Assembly: GCA_031373785.1 (NCBI GenBank)
Contig: JANMNE010000401.1
Span: 1-7,060, forward strand
Source of the DNA: JAENVT01 sp031373785
GTDB lineage: Bacteria > Actinomycetota > Acidimicrobiia > Acidimicrobiales > Ilumatobacteraceae
Direction of reading: 5' to 3'
DNA length: 7,060 nucleotides
A program made the position numbers and the translations under genes. This document shows positions 1 to 6,246 of this stretch, piece after piece. A model generated the notes under the pieces. That model made no database searches, was not told where the DNA came from, and saw nothing but the letters and a program-made list of their open reading frames with translations. Numbering within the stretch: position 1 is the first letter of the stretch; every line of letters begins with the position of its first letter.

Positions 1-1
1 C

Positions 2-2032
2 CTCGAGAAGTACGGCCAGGACCTGACCCAACGGGCCCGCGACGGCAAGATCGACCCGGTCATCGGGCGCGACGACGAGATCCGCCGCGTGATCCAGGTG
101 CTCAGCAGGCGTACCAAGAACAACCCGGTGCTGATCGGCGAGCCGGGTGTCGGCAAGACGGCCATCGTCGACGGCCTTGCCCAGCGCATCGCCGACGGCG
201 ACGTACCCGAGGGGTTGAAGACGAAGCGGCTGATCTCGCTCGACATCGGTTCGATGCTGGCTGGCGCCAAATACCGCGGCGAGTTCGAGGAACGGCTGAA
301 GGCTGTGTTGAAAGAGATCATCGACGCGGCCGGCGAGGTCATCACGTTCGTCGATGAACTGCACACGATCGTTGGCGCCGGTGCCGCCGAGGGTGCGATG
401 GATGCCGGCAACATGATCAAGCCGATGCTGGCGCGTGGTGAGTTGAAGATGATCGGCGCCACGACGCTCGATGAGTACCGCAAGCACATCGAGAAGGACC
501 CGGCGCTCGAGCGACGGTTCCAGCAGGTCTATGTCGGAGAGCCGAGTGTGGAAGACACGATCGGAATCCTGCGAGGGCTGAAGGAGCGGTACGAGGTGCA
601 CCACGGCGTGCGCATCCAAGACTCTGCGCTCGTCAGCGCGGCCGTGCTGTCGAACCGCTACCTCACCAACCGCTTCCTGCCCGACAAGGCCATCGACCTG
701 ATCGACGAGGCCGCCAGCAAGTTGCGCATCGAGATCGACTCGCTACCGACCGAGATCGACATCGTGCAGCGCCGCATCCTGCAACTCGAGATTGAGCAGG
801 TCGCACTGAGCAAGGAGACCGACGCGGCCTCCAAGGAGCGGCTGGATGCGCTGGTCGACGAGCTCGCCACGCTCAATGCCCAGGTGCACGAGATGAAGCA
901 GCACTGGGAAGGCGAGAAGCAGGCGATCGATGCCATCCGCTCGCTGAAGGAAGAGCTCGGCCAACTCGGCCAGCAGCTCGAACGCGAAACCGACCTCGCC
1001 GTCGCCGCCGAGATCCGCTACGGGCGCATGCCCGAGATCGAGCGGCGCATCGCTGAGGCGACCGCCCACCTCGACGACCTGCAGACGGGCAACCGCATGC
1101 TCAAAGAAGAGGTCGACGCCGAAGACATCGCCGAGGTCGTCAGCAAGTGGACGGGCGTACCCGTCAGCCGGTTGATGGAAGGCGAGATGAGCAAGCTCGT
1201 CAAGCTGGAAGAGTTCTTACACCTGCGGGTGATCGGCCAGGACGACGCGGTCACTGCTGTTGCCAATGCAATCAGGCGCTCGCGTGCAGGGCTCAGTGAT
1301 CCGAATCGGCCGATCGGCTCGTTCATGTTCCTCGGGCCGACCGGTGTCGGCAAGACCGAGTTGGCTCGCGCCGTGGCGGAGTACCTGTTCGACGACGATC
1401 ACGCCATGGTGCGCATCGACATGGGCGAGTACATGGAGAAGTTCTCGGTCAGCCGCCTGATCGGTGCGCCTCCCGGCTACGTCGGGTACGACGAGGGTGG
1501 CCAGCTCACCGAGGCCGTGCGCCGTCGCCCGTACAGCGTGGTGTTGCTCGACGAGATCGAAAAGGCCCATCCCGACGTGTTCAACGTGCTGTTGCAGGTG
1601 CTCGACGACGGCCGCCTCACCGACGGCCAGGGTCGCACGGTCAACTTCACCAACGTCGTGCTGGTGATGACCAGCAACCTGCAGGGCGATCCCTCGTCGT
1701 TCTTCAAGCCCGAGTTCATCAACCGCGTCGACGACATCATCCGCTTCCGGTCGCTGACCGAAGAGGACCTCACGCACATCGTCACGATCCAGTTGGCGCA
1801 CCTACGCAAGCGCATGGCCGAGCGACGGTTGACCCTGAACGTCACGGATGCGGCGATGGCGCAGTTGGCCCACGACGGCTACGACCCGTCCTTCGGCGCC
1901 CGACCGCTGAAGCGTGTGATCCAGCGCGAGATCAGTGACCCGGCGGCGCTGCTGATCCTCGAAGGTAAAGCGGTCGAGGGCGACACCGTTACCGTCGATT
2001 CCGTCGACGGCCACATCACCATCAGCGCATAG
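2..2032 (+). CDS. clpB: ATP-dependent disaggregase ClpB (Hsp100), 5'-truncated by the window edge
   Basis: ClpB is a cytosolic hexameric AAA+ chaperone that threads aggregated proteins through its central pore together with DnaK/DnaJ/GrpE. The frame is open from base 2, so the first Met/GTG inside the window is not the start; 676 residues are visible and roughly 175-190 N-terminal residues (N domain and start of NBD1) lie upstream. Seen in order: NBD1 with Walker A GEPGVGKT (bases 137-160), pore loop KYRGEFEE and Walker B TFVDELHT; a coiled-coil middle domain (about fragment residues 249-375) that separates ClpB from ClpA and most ClpC; NBD2 with Walker A GPTGVGKT (1334-1357), pore loop GYVGYDEGG, Walker B VVLLDEIEKAHPDV, arginine finger region PEFINRVDD and sensor 2 GARPLKR. 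All catalytic motifs look intact. The loop after MTSNL in NBD2 is unusually short (see findings). It ends with TAG at 2030-2032. Heat-shock control cannot be judged because the promoter is outside the window. Confidence 0.97.
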   Translation, partial: LEKYGQDLTQRARDGKIDPVIGRDDEIRRVIQVLSRRTKNNPVLIGEPGVGKTAIVDGLAQRIADGDVPEGLKTKRLISLDIGSMLAGAKYRGEFEERLKAVLKEIIDAAGEVITFVDELHTIVGAGAAEGAMDAGNMIKPMLARGELKMIGATTLDEYRKHIEKDPALERRFQQVYVGEPSVEDTIGILRGLKERYEVHHGVRIQDSALVSAAVLSNRYLTNRFLPDKAIDLIDEAASKLRIEIDSLPTEIDIVQRRILQLEIEQVALSKETDAASKERLDALVDELATLNAQVHEMKQHWEGEKQAIDAIRSLKEELGQLGQQLERETDLAVAAEIRYGRMPEIERRIAEATAHLDDLQTGNRMLKEEVDAEDIAEVVSKWTGVPVSRLMEGEMSKLVKLEEFLHLRVIGQDDAVTAVANAIRRSRAGLSDPNRPIGSFMFLGPTGVGKTELARAVAEYLFDDDHAMVRIDMGEYMEKFSVSRLIGAPPGYVGYDEGGQLTEAVRRRPYSVVLLDEIEKAHPDVFNVLLQVLDDGRLTDGQGRTVNFTNVVLVMTSNLQGDPSSFFKPEFINRVDDIIRFRSLTEEDLTHIVTIQLAHLRKRMAERRLTLNVTDAAMAQLAHDGYDPSFGARPLKRVIQREISDPAALLILEGKAVEGDTVTVDSVDGHITISA

Positions 2033-2034
2033 AA

Positions 2035-2079
2035 CGTTCACCTCCGGCTCCACCGGCCGTCGGTGTCCGTTCACCTCCG
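2035..2079. repeat. 12-bp direct repeat behind clpB
   Basis: The 12-mer CGTTCACCTCCG occurs at 2035-2046 and again at 2068-2079, 33 bp apart, immediately after the clpB stop codon. Between the copies lies a small potential hairpin, CACCG / CGGTG with a 5-nt loop (about 2051-2065), without a following T run, so it is a poor match to an intrinsic terminator. The repeat is exact; whether it has a function is unknown. Confidence 0.5.
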
Positions 2080-2107
2080 CGACACCCGGCGCGCTCATGC
2101 TGCATCC

Positions 2108-2281
2108 ATGAGTCGTCGTCGACGTTGGCTGCAGCGATACCTGGACCTGTTCGTGAGGGAGGTTCGGTGTGCCGACGGATCGACCTACCTCGTGTCGATC
2201 GATTCGACCGGCTTCGGCGAGTGCTGGCTACCCCTCGAGATCATCGACCTCGAGGGGAGTGACGTCTCCCTCGTCCTCTGA
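2108..2281 (+). CDS. Possible small basic-N-terminus protein of unknown function (57 aa)
   Basis: I do not recognise this protein. An ATG at 2108 opens a 57-residue frame beginning MSRRRRWLQRYLDLF and ending ...DVSLVL. It has an arginine-rich N-terminus, one or two short beta-prone stretches (STYLVSID, GECWLPLEIIDLEG) and a hydrophobic C-terminus. Codon third positions are mostly G or C, as in neighbouring genes, which supports coding. Against it: no clear Shine-Dalgarno sequence precedes the ATG, and its end contains a perfect inverted repeat (2231-2257) that could itself be the reason this DNA is conserved. An in-frame GTG at 2063 would add 15 residues but also lacks a ribosome binding site and would overlap the 12-bp repeat. 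It lies between clpB and the transporter on the same strand. Confidence 0.42.
   Translation: MSRRRRWLQRYLDLFVREVRCADGSTYLVSIDSTGFGECWLPLEIIDLEGSDVSLVL
2231..2257. repeat. Perfect 9-bp inverted repeat (hairpin) inside the small ORF
   Basis: CCCCTCGAG (2231-2239) and its exact reverse complement CTCGAGGGG (2249-2257) flank a 9-nt spacer. The RNA would form a very GC-rich 9-bp stem. In the small ORF it encodes PLEIIDLEG. There is no T tract after it, so it is not a textbook terminator; it may be an RNA hairpin or a protein-binding site upstream of the transporter gene. Confidence 0.6.
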
Positions 2282-2284
2282 TCC

Positions 2285-2333
2285 GGGCACCACGCTCTGC
2301 CACGACCTGCCTCGCTGCCCGAGCGTGGCGCCC
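2285..2333. repeat. Long 13-bp-arm inverted repeat ahead of the MFS gene
   Basis: The arms GGGCACCACGCTC (2285-2297) and GAGCGTGGCGCCC (2321-2333) pair at 12 of 13 positions, with a single A/C mismatch and a 23-nt loop. It starts four bases after the stop of the small ORF and ends 53 bases before the transporter ATG. No U-rich tail follows. It could be an mRNA-stabilising or attenuating hairpin between the two reading frames, or a rho-independent terminator of the U-tract-poor kind proposed for high-GC actinobacteria. Confidence 0.6.
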
Positions 2334-2373
2334 AGATCGGTCGGGGAGTGCGGTGTGAAGGCGGGAATCGGCT

Positions 2374-2384
2374 AGAGAGAGGGG
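2374..2384 (+). promoter_or_regulatory. Ribosome binding site deciding the MFS start
   Basis: The purine run AGAGAGAGGGG ends two bases before the ATG at 2387, placing a GAGAGG/GAGG core at an acceptable distance. It is the best Shine-Dalgarno candidate near this gene and argues for the ATG over the upstream in-frame GTG at 2348. Confidence 0.5.
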
Positions 2385-2386
2385 CG

Positions 2387-3658
2387 ATGATCACCCCGGA
2401 TGGGCGACGCCTGATCGCCACGCGTGGCTTGCGCGGGTACGCCGACGGGTTGGTCGCCGCATCGCTGGCGGGGTACCTCGGCGATCAGCTCGGCTACAGC
2501 GCCACCCGCATCGGCGTGATCGTGACGGGCATGCTGCTGGGCTCGGCCGTGCTGACCATGTTCACGGGAACGTGGGGATGGCGGTTCCAGCGCCGGTTGC
2601 TGCTGCGGGCGGGCGCCCTGTTGATGGTGACCACCGGCCTCGTCTTCGCCACGTCGTCGACGTTCTTCGTGCTGTTGGCCTTCGGTGTGATCGGCACGAT
2701 GAACCCGGGTGGCAGCGACGTCAGCGTGGTGCAACCGATCGAGCAGTCGTTGTTGCCACTGACCACGACCGAGGAGAACCGTTCGCACGTCTTTGCCCGC
2801 TACACGTTCTTCGGGGGATCGCTGGCCGCGCTCGGGGCGTTGTCGGCGGGCTTGCCCGCTCGGTTGCATTGGCCGGCCGAGTCGGTCTTCGTCGTCTACG
2901 CCGCAGCGGGTGTGGCAATGCTCGGCGTGTATTGGACGATGTCACCACAGGTCGAGGCGGCAGCCCAGGTGACGACGCCGACGCCCCTCGGTCCGTCGAA
3001 GCGCGTCGTGTACCGGCTGGCAGCGTTGTTCAGTCTCGACTCCTTCGGTGGCGGCTTCGCCGTGCAGTCGTTGTTGGTGCTGTGGCTGCTGCGTCGCCAT
3101 CACTTCTCGGTCGGCAAGGCCGGCGCGGTGTTGGGCGTGATGCAGATCCTCGCTGCTGCGTCCGGTTTCATCGCCGTGCGCATCGAACGCCGGCTGGGTC
3201 CGTTGCGGACCATGGCCTTCACCCATCTGCCCGGCCAGATCCTGCTGATCTCTGCGGCGCTGATGCCCACCGCACCGTTGGCGGTGGCCTGCCTGATCGG
3301 GCGCAGCCTGCTGTCGAGCATGGATGTGCCGGTGCGCAACGCCTACGTGATGTCGGTGGTCACCCCGGCCGAACGGGCCGCTGCTGCCAGCGTGACCAAT
3401 GTGCCCCGCAGCCTCGCCTCGGCGCTGCCGCCGATCGCAGCCGGGTGGATGCTCGATCATTCCTCGTTCGGCTGGCCGCTGATCATCGGAGGCTCGATGA
3501 AGATCGTCTACGACCTCCTGCTGTTGCGGATGGCCAGGATCACGACGAGGGAATCAGCGGGCGCGGACAGCATCGGCGAGCGGACCGGCTCGGTATCGCC
3601 GCCACGTGATCGCCTGCATGACGGCGAGGACGAGGGCGATTCCCCCGACGGCGGCTGA
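2387..3658 (+). CDS. Major facilitator superfamily (MFS) transporter
   Basis: A 423-residue inner-membrane protein with about 12 hydrophobic segments in two halves, separated by a hydrophilic loop (about residues 185-207, SPQVEAAAQVTTPTPLGPSK). The N-terminus RGLRGYADGLVAASLAGYLGD, the stretch GVIVTGMLLGSAVLT, the inter-helix 2-3 basic loop GTWGWRFQRRLLLRAG (a degenerate motif A) and the conserved-looking NPGGSDVSVVQPIEQ (residues 106-120) fit a bacterial MFS family; the second half shows RSLLSSMDVPVRNAYVMSVV, including PVRNAY typical of these carriers. The substrate cannot be read from the sequence. I chose the ATG at 2387 because the purine-rich AGAGAGAGGGG sits just before it; a GTG at 2348 would add 13 hydrophilic residues and bury that site. 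The last 34 residues form an odd hydrophilic, acidic tail (ending GEDEGDSPDGG) that lies antisense to the last codons of ltrA. Confidence 0.9.
   Translation: MITPDGRRLIATRGLRGYADGLVAASLAGYLGDQLGYSATRIGVIVTGMLLGSAVLTMFTGTWGWRFQRRLLLRAGALLMVTTGLVFATSSTFFVLLAFGVIGTMNPGGSDVSVVQPIEQSLLPLTTTEENRSHVFARYTFFGGSLAALGALSAGLPARLHWPAESVFVVYAAAGVAMLGVYWTMSPQVEAAAQVTTPTPLGPSKRVVYRLAALFSLDSFGGGFAVQSLLVLWLLRRHHFSVGKAGAVLGVMQILAAASGFIAVRIERRLGPLRTMAFTHLPGQILLISAALMPTAPLAVACLIGRSLLSSMDVPVRNAYVMSVVTPAERAAAASVTNVPRSLASALPPIAAGWMLDHSSFGWPLIIGGSMKIVYDLLLLRMARITTRESAGADSIGERTGSVSPPRDRLHDGEDEGDSPDGG
3554..3658. other. 105-bp convergent (tail-to-tail) overlap of two coding regions
   Basis: The stop of the MFS gene (TGA at 3656-3658, + strand) and the stop of ltrA (at 3554-3556, - strand) lie past each other, so about 34 codons of each gene are antisense to the other. 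On the - strand the segment encodes a final hydrophobic helix and basic tail (GGIALVLAVMQAITWRRYR), which looks like authentic membrane protein. On the + strand it encodes a low-complexity acidic tail, which looks like the secondary reading. No terminator hairpin lies between the genes. Confidence 0.85.
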
Positions 3659-4708
3659 GCCGGCCAGTGCCGACCCCACGAGCAACCACGCGGCGATCAC
3701 GGCAATCGCCACGAAGCGCTCGGGCGCCAGTCGGTGCACCACCCGCCACTGGATGTGCAGGCACCCGCCGATCAGCAGCACCATCGACGCGAACAGCAAC
3801 CGGCGATCGTTGATCGGCAACGACTCGGTCGGGTCGGCGACCATGTGCTTCACCACGACCGCGTAGGCGATGATGCCGATCACGATCGGGAAGTGACCGA
3901 ACGTGAAGAGGTCGCGTGCAAGCCGCGCCCGAAGCGCGTTGCCGGTGTGCGCGAGCGTGTGCTCGACGACGCCGGGTATGAACGCAAAGTACACCCACCA
4001 CAACACGCACGCCACCGATGTGGCTGCGACGACACCGATCAGGGTTCGCAGCGACAACCCGACGTCGGATGCGGTCGCGCCGATGGCCACGACGGCCTCG
4101 CCGAGCGAGATGATCACGAACAACGTGTGCCGCTCGGCGAAGTGCACCGGGTTGATCGACCACTCGCCCGAGGCGCCGCGGATGGCACTGACAATGTTGA
4201 TGAGCCCCGCTGCGATCCACCACGCCAGGCGGATGCGATCGTGGGCGAACCCGCCGACCATGACGCACAGTGGGGAGATCGAGGCGACCGATGCGAAGTC
4301 GATGAAGGCCTGGCGTCTCGCCGTGTCTCGCACCGCTTCGGTTCCCTGCATTCCGAGCACCAGCAACTGCACGGCCATGTAGGCCACCCCGAACCATGGT
4401 CCGGTGTCGTGCGAGCCGGGCTCGTGGAACGAGTGGGGGATCGATACGGCCATCGTCAGCGTCGCCGGGATGGTGCACAGCACGAGCACTCTCGTGGCGA
4501 CGCGCTGTTGGAGGTCGACCGCCGAGCCGGCCCACGTGAACTGCGACCACTGCCACCAGACCAGCCAGGCGATCAGCAGCCCGCGCGCCGCACCCCGCAG
4601 CGTGAGGTCGTGGCTGACGAGGGATGCGATCTGCGTGACGGCGAATACGAAGACCAGATCGAGGAAGAGCTCGAGGTTGGTGGCATGGCGTTCGGTCTCG
4701 TCCGTCAT
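3554..4708 (-). CDS. LtrA-family (low temperature requirement A) multi-pass membrane protein
   Basis: This 384-residue protein matches the bacterial low temperature requirement A family, whose founding member was found in Listeria as needed for cold growth; the biochemical role of the family is not established. Family features seen: N-terminal ERHATNLELFLDLVFVFAVTQ (residues 6-26), a Trp-rich second helix (WLVWWQWSQFTW, 48-59), the central ERHTLFVIISLGEAVVAIG (192-210), WWVYFAF (237-243), and HFPIVIGIIAYAVVVKH (272-288). I count roughly ten to twelve hydrophobic segments over the full length, which is normal for the family. The ATG at 4708 gives the standard family N-terminus; longer in-frame starts only add arginine-rich residues read from the preceding gene. 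No good Shine-Dalgarno is seen; the 11-nt gap to the upstream gene's stop suggests translational coupling. The gene end overlaps the convergent MFS gene by 105 bp. Confidence 0.9.
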   Translation of the reverse strand: MTDETERHATNLELFLDLVFVFAVTQIASLVSHDLTLRGAARGLLIAWLVWWQWSQFTWAGSAVDLQQRVATRVLVLCTIPATLTMAVSIPHSFHEPGSHDTGPWFGVAYMAVQLLVLGMQGTEAVRDTARRQAFIDFASVASISPLCVMVGGFAHDRIRLAWWIAAGLINIVSAIRGASGEWSINPVHFAERHTLFVIISLGEAVVAIGATASDVGLSLRTLIGVVAATSVACVLWWVYFAFIPGVVEHTLAHTGNALRARLARDLFTFGHFPIVIGIIAYAVVVKHMVADPTESLPINDRRLLFASMVLLIGGCLHIQWRVVHRLAPERFVAIAVIAAWLLVGSALAGSAAVGGIALVLAVMQAITWRRYRAGPLADAVRAR

Positions 4709-4719
4709 CGTCGCCGACG

Positions 4720-5283
4720 TTATCGGTGGGCGCGCAGCCAGATCAGCAACCCCGCGGCCCACAGTTGCTCGTACGGGACGTTGCGGCCGATCTCGTCGGA
4801 GAGGTCGAGCCGCAGTTCGCCGAACGCGGCGTCGAGGTCGGCGGCGATGGTGGCCTGCACGAGACGTGGGCCCGACGATGCCTGATCGGCCATGCGGCGG
4901 ACATCGGTCAGCCGTGGGGCGACTTCGTCGCGCTGTGCGAGCAGCAGTTCGACGGCCTCCGTGGCGACATCGTCCCACGTGACGCGGCGACCGCGGCGAG
5001 CCTGCTGCGACAACTTCAGCCGGCGCGCGTCGGCATGCAACGAATGCGGCACGAGGTGGCCGCGCAGGCGACCGCCGTGGGACCCGCGGCCGGGCCGATC
5101 GGAGCGTTCGAGGCGATCCCCGCGACCCTGTGAAGGATGACCGGCGGATGCGCGCCGCGCCGTCGCTCCGACAGGTTCGCGTCGCGTCGGTTCCGGATCG
5201 GCAAGCGCTCGACCGCGCGGCTGGGCAACGTCCAGCCGATCGGCGAACCGCTTGGCGAGGTCGGCGCTCTTCGACGCGGCCAC
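4720..5283 (-). CDS. Tandem ribbon-helix-helix-like ParA partner (putative DNA-binding/centromere-binding protein)
   Basis: This 187-residue protein is not one I can name, but its position directly behind parA and its architecture suggest the DNA-binding partner of the ATPase. It starts with GTG (5281-5283), which shares one base with the parA stop (TAGTG), a classic coupling arrangement; a GTG ten codons upstream is also possible. Residues 1-20 (AASKSADLAKRFADRLDVA) form a basic helix-like N-terminus, where partners of ParA commonly carry their ATPase-stimulating arginine. Residues 21-72 are an arginine/glycine/proline-rich, probably disordered linker. Residues 73-118 fit a ribbon-helix-helix (strand RGHLVP, helix SLHADARRLKLSQQ, helix TWDDVATEAVELLLAQ). 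Residues 141-184 repeat the same pattern (strand VQATIA, helix DLDAAFGELRLDLSDE, helix PYEQLWAAGLLIWL). The two copies align without gaps over 35 residues. Expression is probably autoregulated through the palindrome upstream of parA. Confidence 0.75.
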   Translation of the reverse strand: MAASKSADLAKRFADRLDVAQPRGRALADPEPTRREPVGATARRASAGHPSQGRGDRLERSDRPGRGSHGGRLRGHLVPHSLHADARRLKLSQQARRGRRVTWDDVATEAVELLLAQRDEVAPRLTDVRRMADQASSGPRLVQATIAADLDAAFGELRLDLSDEIGRNVPYEQLWAAGLLIWLRAHR

Positions 5284-6134
5284 TACAACAGCTCCGGTAC
5301 GTGGAAGCGCCACCCGCGCCGTTGGATCAGTTCATAGGCGACGTGCCGGTAGGCGGTCGCGGATCGCGCGGTGTAGTGGTATGCACCCACTGGTAGGCCG
5401 ACGAGATGGGCCTCGCCGAACTTGGCATCCTCGGGGATCTTGTTGCGGAACAGCGGCACCGCGAACCGATCGGCAATGGCGCGGATCTGCTCCTCGGCGA
5501 CACGCCGGTACACGCTGGTTCCCCAGATGCGCATCTTGATGATGCCGTAGACCTCGAGGCGATCGTTGGTGCCGGCAACGGAGTCGATGGTGTTGAGGAT
5601 CGCCGGCAACTCGGTCACCGGGCCCGCCTCGGGCACCATCGGCACGATGACTCCCGAGGAGCCACTGAGCGCCGCGGCGACGACACTCGACTGATGCCCG
5701 GGCGTGTCGACCAGCACGATGTCCCAGCCGTCGCGCGTCATGTCGAGCAGGTCGATCAACCGGCTGCGCACCCATGGGTCGGTGAGCTGCCGACCGGCGT
5801 GGCCCATCGAGACCTCGTCGGCCGGGAGCACGTCGAGGTTGGGGTACACCTCACGGATCAACGCGTCGTCGATGGTGGCATGACCGAGCAGCACGGCACC
5901 CACATCGGCGACATCGCCGCCTTCGGTCGAGCGGCGCAGCGCGGCGTCACGGAGGAACACCGACTGCCCGGTCTGCTGATCGAGATCGACGACGAGGACG
6001 CGTGCGCCGCACGTCGACAGGGCATAGGCGAGGTTGAACGTCAGCGACGTCTTGCCTGCTCCGCCCTTGGTGTGGGCCACCGTGATGACCTCACCCAACG
6101 GCGCGAGGGGAACCGGGCGAGGCAGCTCGCTCAT
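5283..6134 (-). CDS. parA: ParA/Soj-family partition ATPase, short form without N-terminal HTH
   Basis: A 283-residue cytosolic ATPase of the ParA/MinD deviant-Walker family. Such proteins dimerise on ATP, usually bind nucleoid DNA non-specifically, and are released by a partner that stimulates hydrolysis. Visible motifs: deviant Walker A KGGAGKTS at residues 23-30 with signature Lys23, Walker A' VLVVDLDQQ (46-54, Asp52 and Gln54), and Walker B DIVLVDTPGHQ (138-148). The C-terminal half includes NKIPEDAKFGEAH, typical of ParA proteins. The start is taken as the ATG at 6134 (MSELPRPVPL...), about 20 residues before Walker A; a G-rich stretch GGGGG precedes it. An ATG at 6155 would add seven residues; the full open frame to 6416 would read through the promoter palindrome and is unlikely. 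Lack of an N-terminal helix-turn-helix domain resembles type Ib ParA proteins, which pair with small RHH partners, matching the gene that follows. It could instead be an orphan positioning ATPase. Confidence 0.9.
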   Translation of the reverse strand: MSELPRPVPLAPLGEVITVAHTKGGAGKTSLTFNLAYALSTCGARVLVVDLDQQTGQSVFLRDAALRRSTEGGDVADVGAVLLGHATIDDALIREVYPNLDVLPADEVSMGHAGRQLTDPWVRSRLIDLLDMTRDGWDIVLVDTPGHQSSVVAAALSGSSGVIVPMVPEAGPVTELPAILNTIDSVAGTNDRLEVYGIIKMRIWGTSVYRRVAEEQIRAIADRFAVPLFRNKIPEDAKFGEAHLVGLPVGAYHYTARSATAYRHVAYELIQRRGWRFHVPELL

Positions 6135-6194
6135 CGAGGCCCCCGTGTCACACATTGCGTCGACAAACCCATGAGCAGGAGCGTAGCGCAGAAC

Positions 6195-6214
6195 TGCATA
6201 TATGCATATATGCA
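6195..6214. promoter_or_regulatory. Perfect 20-bp A/T-rich palindrome: candidate operator or parS-like site
   Basis: TGCATATATGCATATATGCA is identical to its own reverse complement over all 20 bases. It is also built from two direct TGCATATA octamers followed by TGCA. It stands out sharply in GC-rich surroundings and lies 61 bp upstream of the parA ATG, at the predicted transcription start. RHH proteins of partition systems commonly bind arrays of short direct or inverted repeats in the promoter of their own operon, which serve both as operator and as centromere. Binding by the tandem-RHH protein is inference. Confidence 0.7.
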
Positions 6215-6242
6215 AATTGAACATCGGCCACGGAAGCGTCAA
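6214..6242 (-). promoter_or_regulatory. Candidate promoter of the parA-RHH-ltrA operon
   Basis: On the - strand a -35 TTGACG (6237-6242) is followed after 17 nt by CAATTT (6214-6219) as a weak -10. Transcription would start near 6207, inside the 20-bp palindrome, giving a leader of about 70 nt. The -35 is a close match to TTGACA; the -10 is poor, and the A/T-rich palindrome offers alternative melting sequences. Confidence 0.4.
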
Positions 6243-6246
6243 GGTT

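Noticed and set aside
2051..2065. clpB transcription terminator
   Set aside because: The stem is only 5 bp and has no T run, so it cannot be supported as a terminator.
2572..3609. 345-codon open frame on the + strand within the MFS gene
   Set aside because: Arg/Gly/Ala-rich alternative frame of a gene with clear membrane-helix structure.
3734..4885. Long 383-codon open frame on the + strand
   Set aside because: Antisense to ltrA and the RHH gene, dominated by Arg, Asp, His and Gln as expected of a shadow frame in GC-rich DNA, with no recognisable motif.
4709..4978. 90-residue N-terminal extension of LtrA
   Set aside because: It overlaps the second RHH segment out of frame and is arginine-rich; family members start close to the ERHATxLELFxDLVFV motif, matching ATG 4708.
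5016..5228. Possible frameshift in the middle of the RHH gene, because the linker (residues 21-72) is low in complexity
   Set aside because: The frame is continuous from the coupled GTG to the stop, both ends look genuine in the same frame, and the other frames give no better protein; a disordered linker explains it.
6195..6214. Start of a CRISPR or iteron array
   Set aside because: Only two full octamer units occur and no further spaced copies are visible in the window; a palindromic operator or parS-like site fits better.
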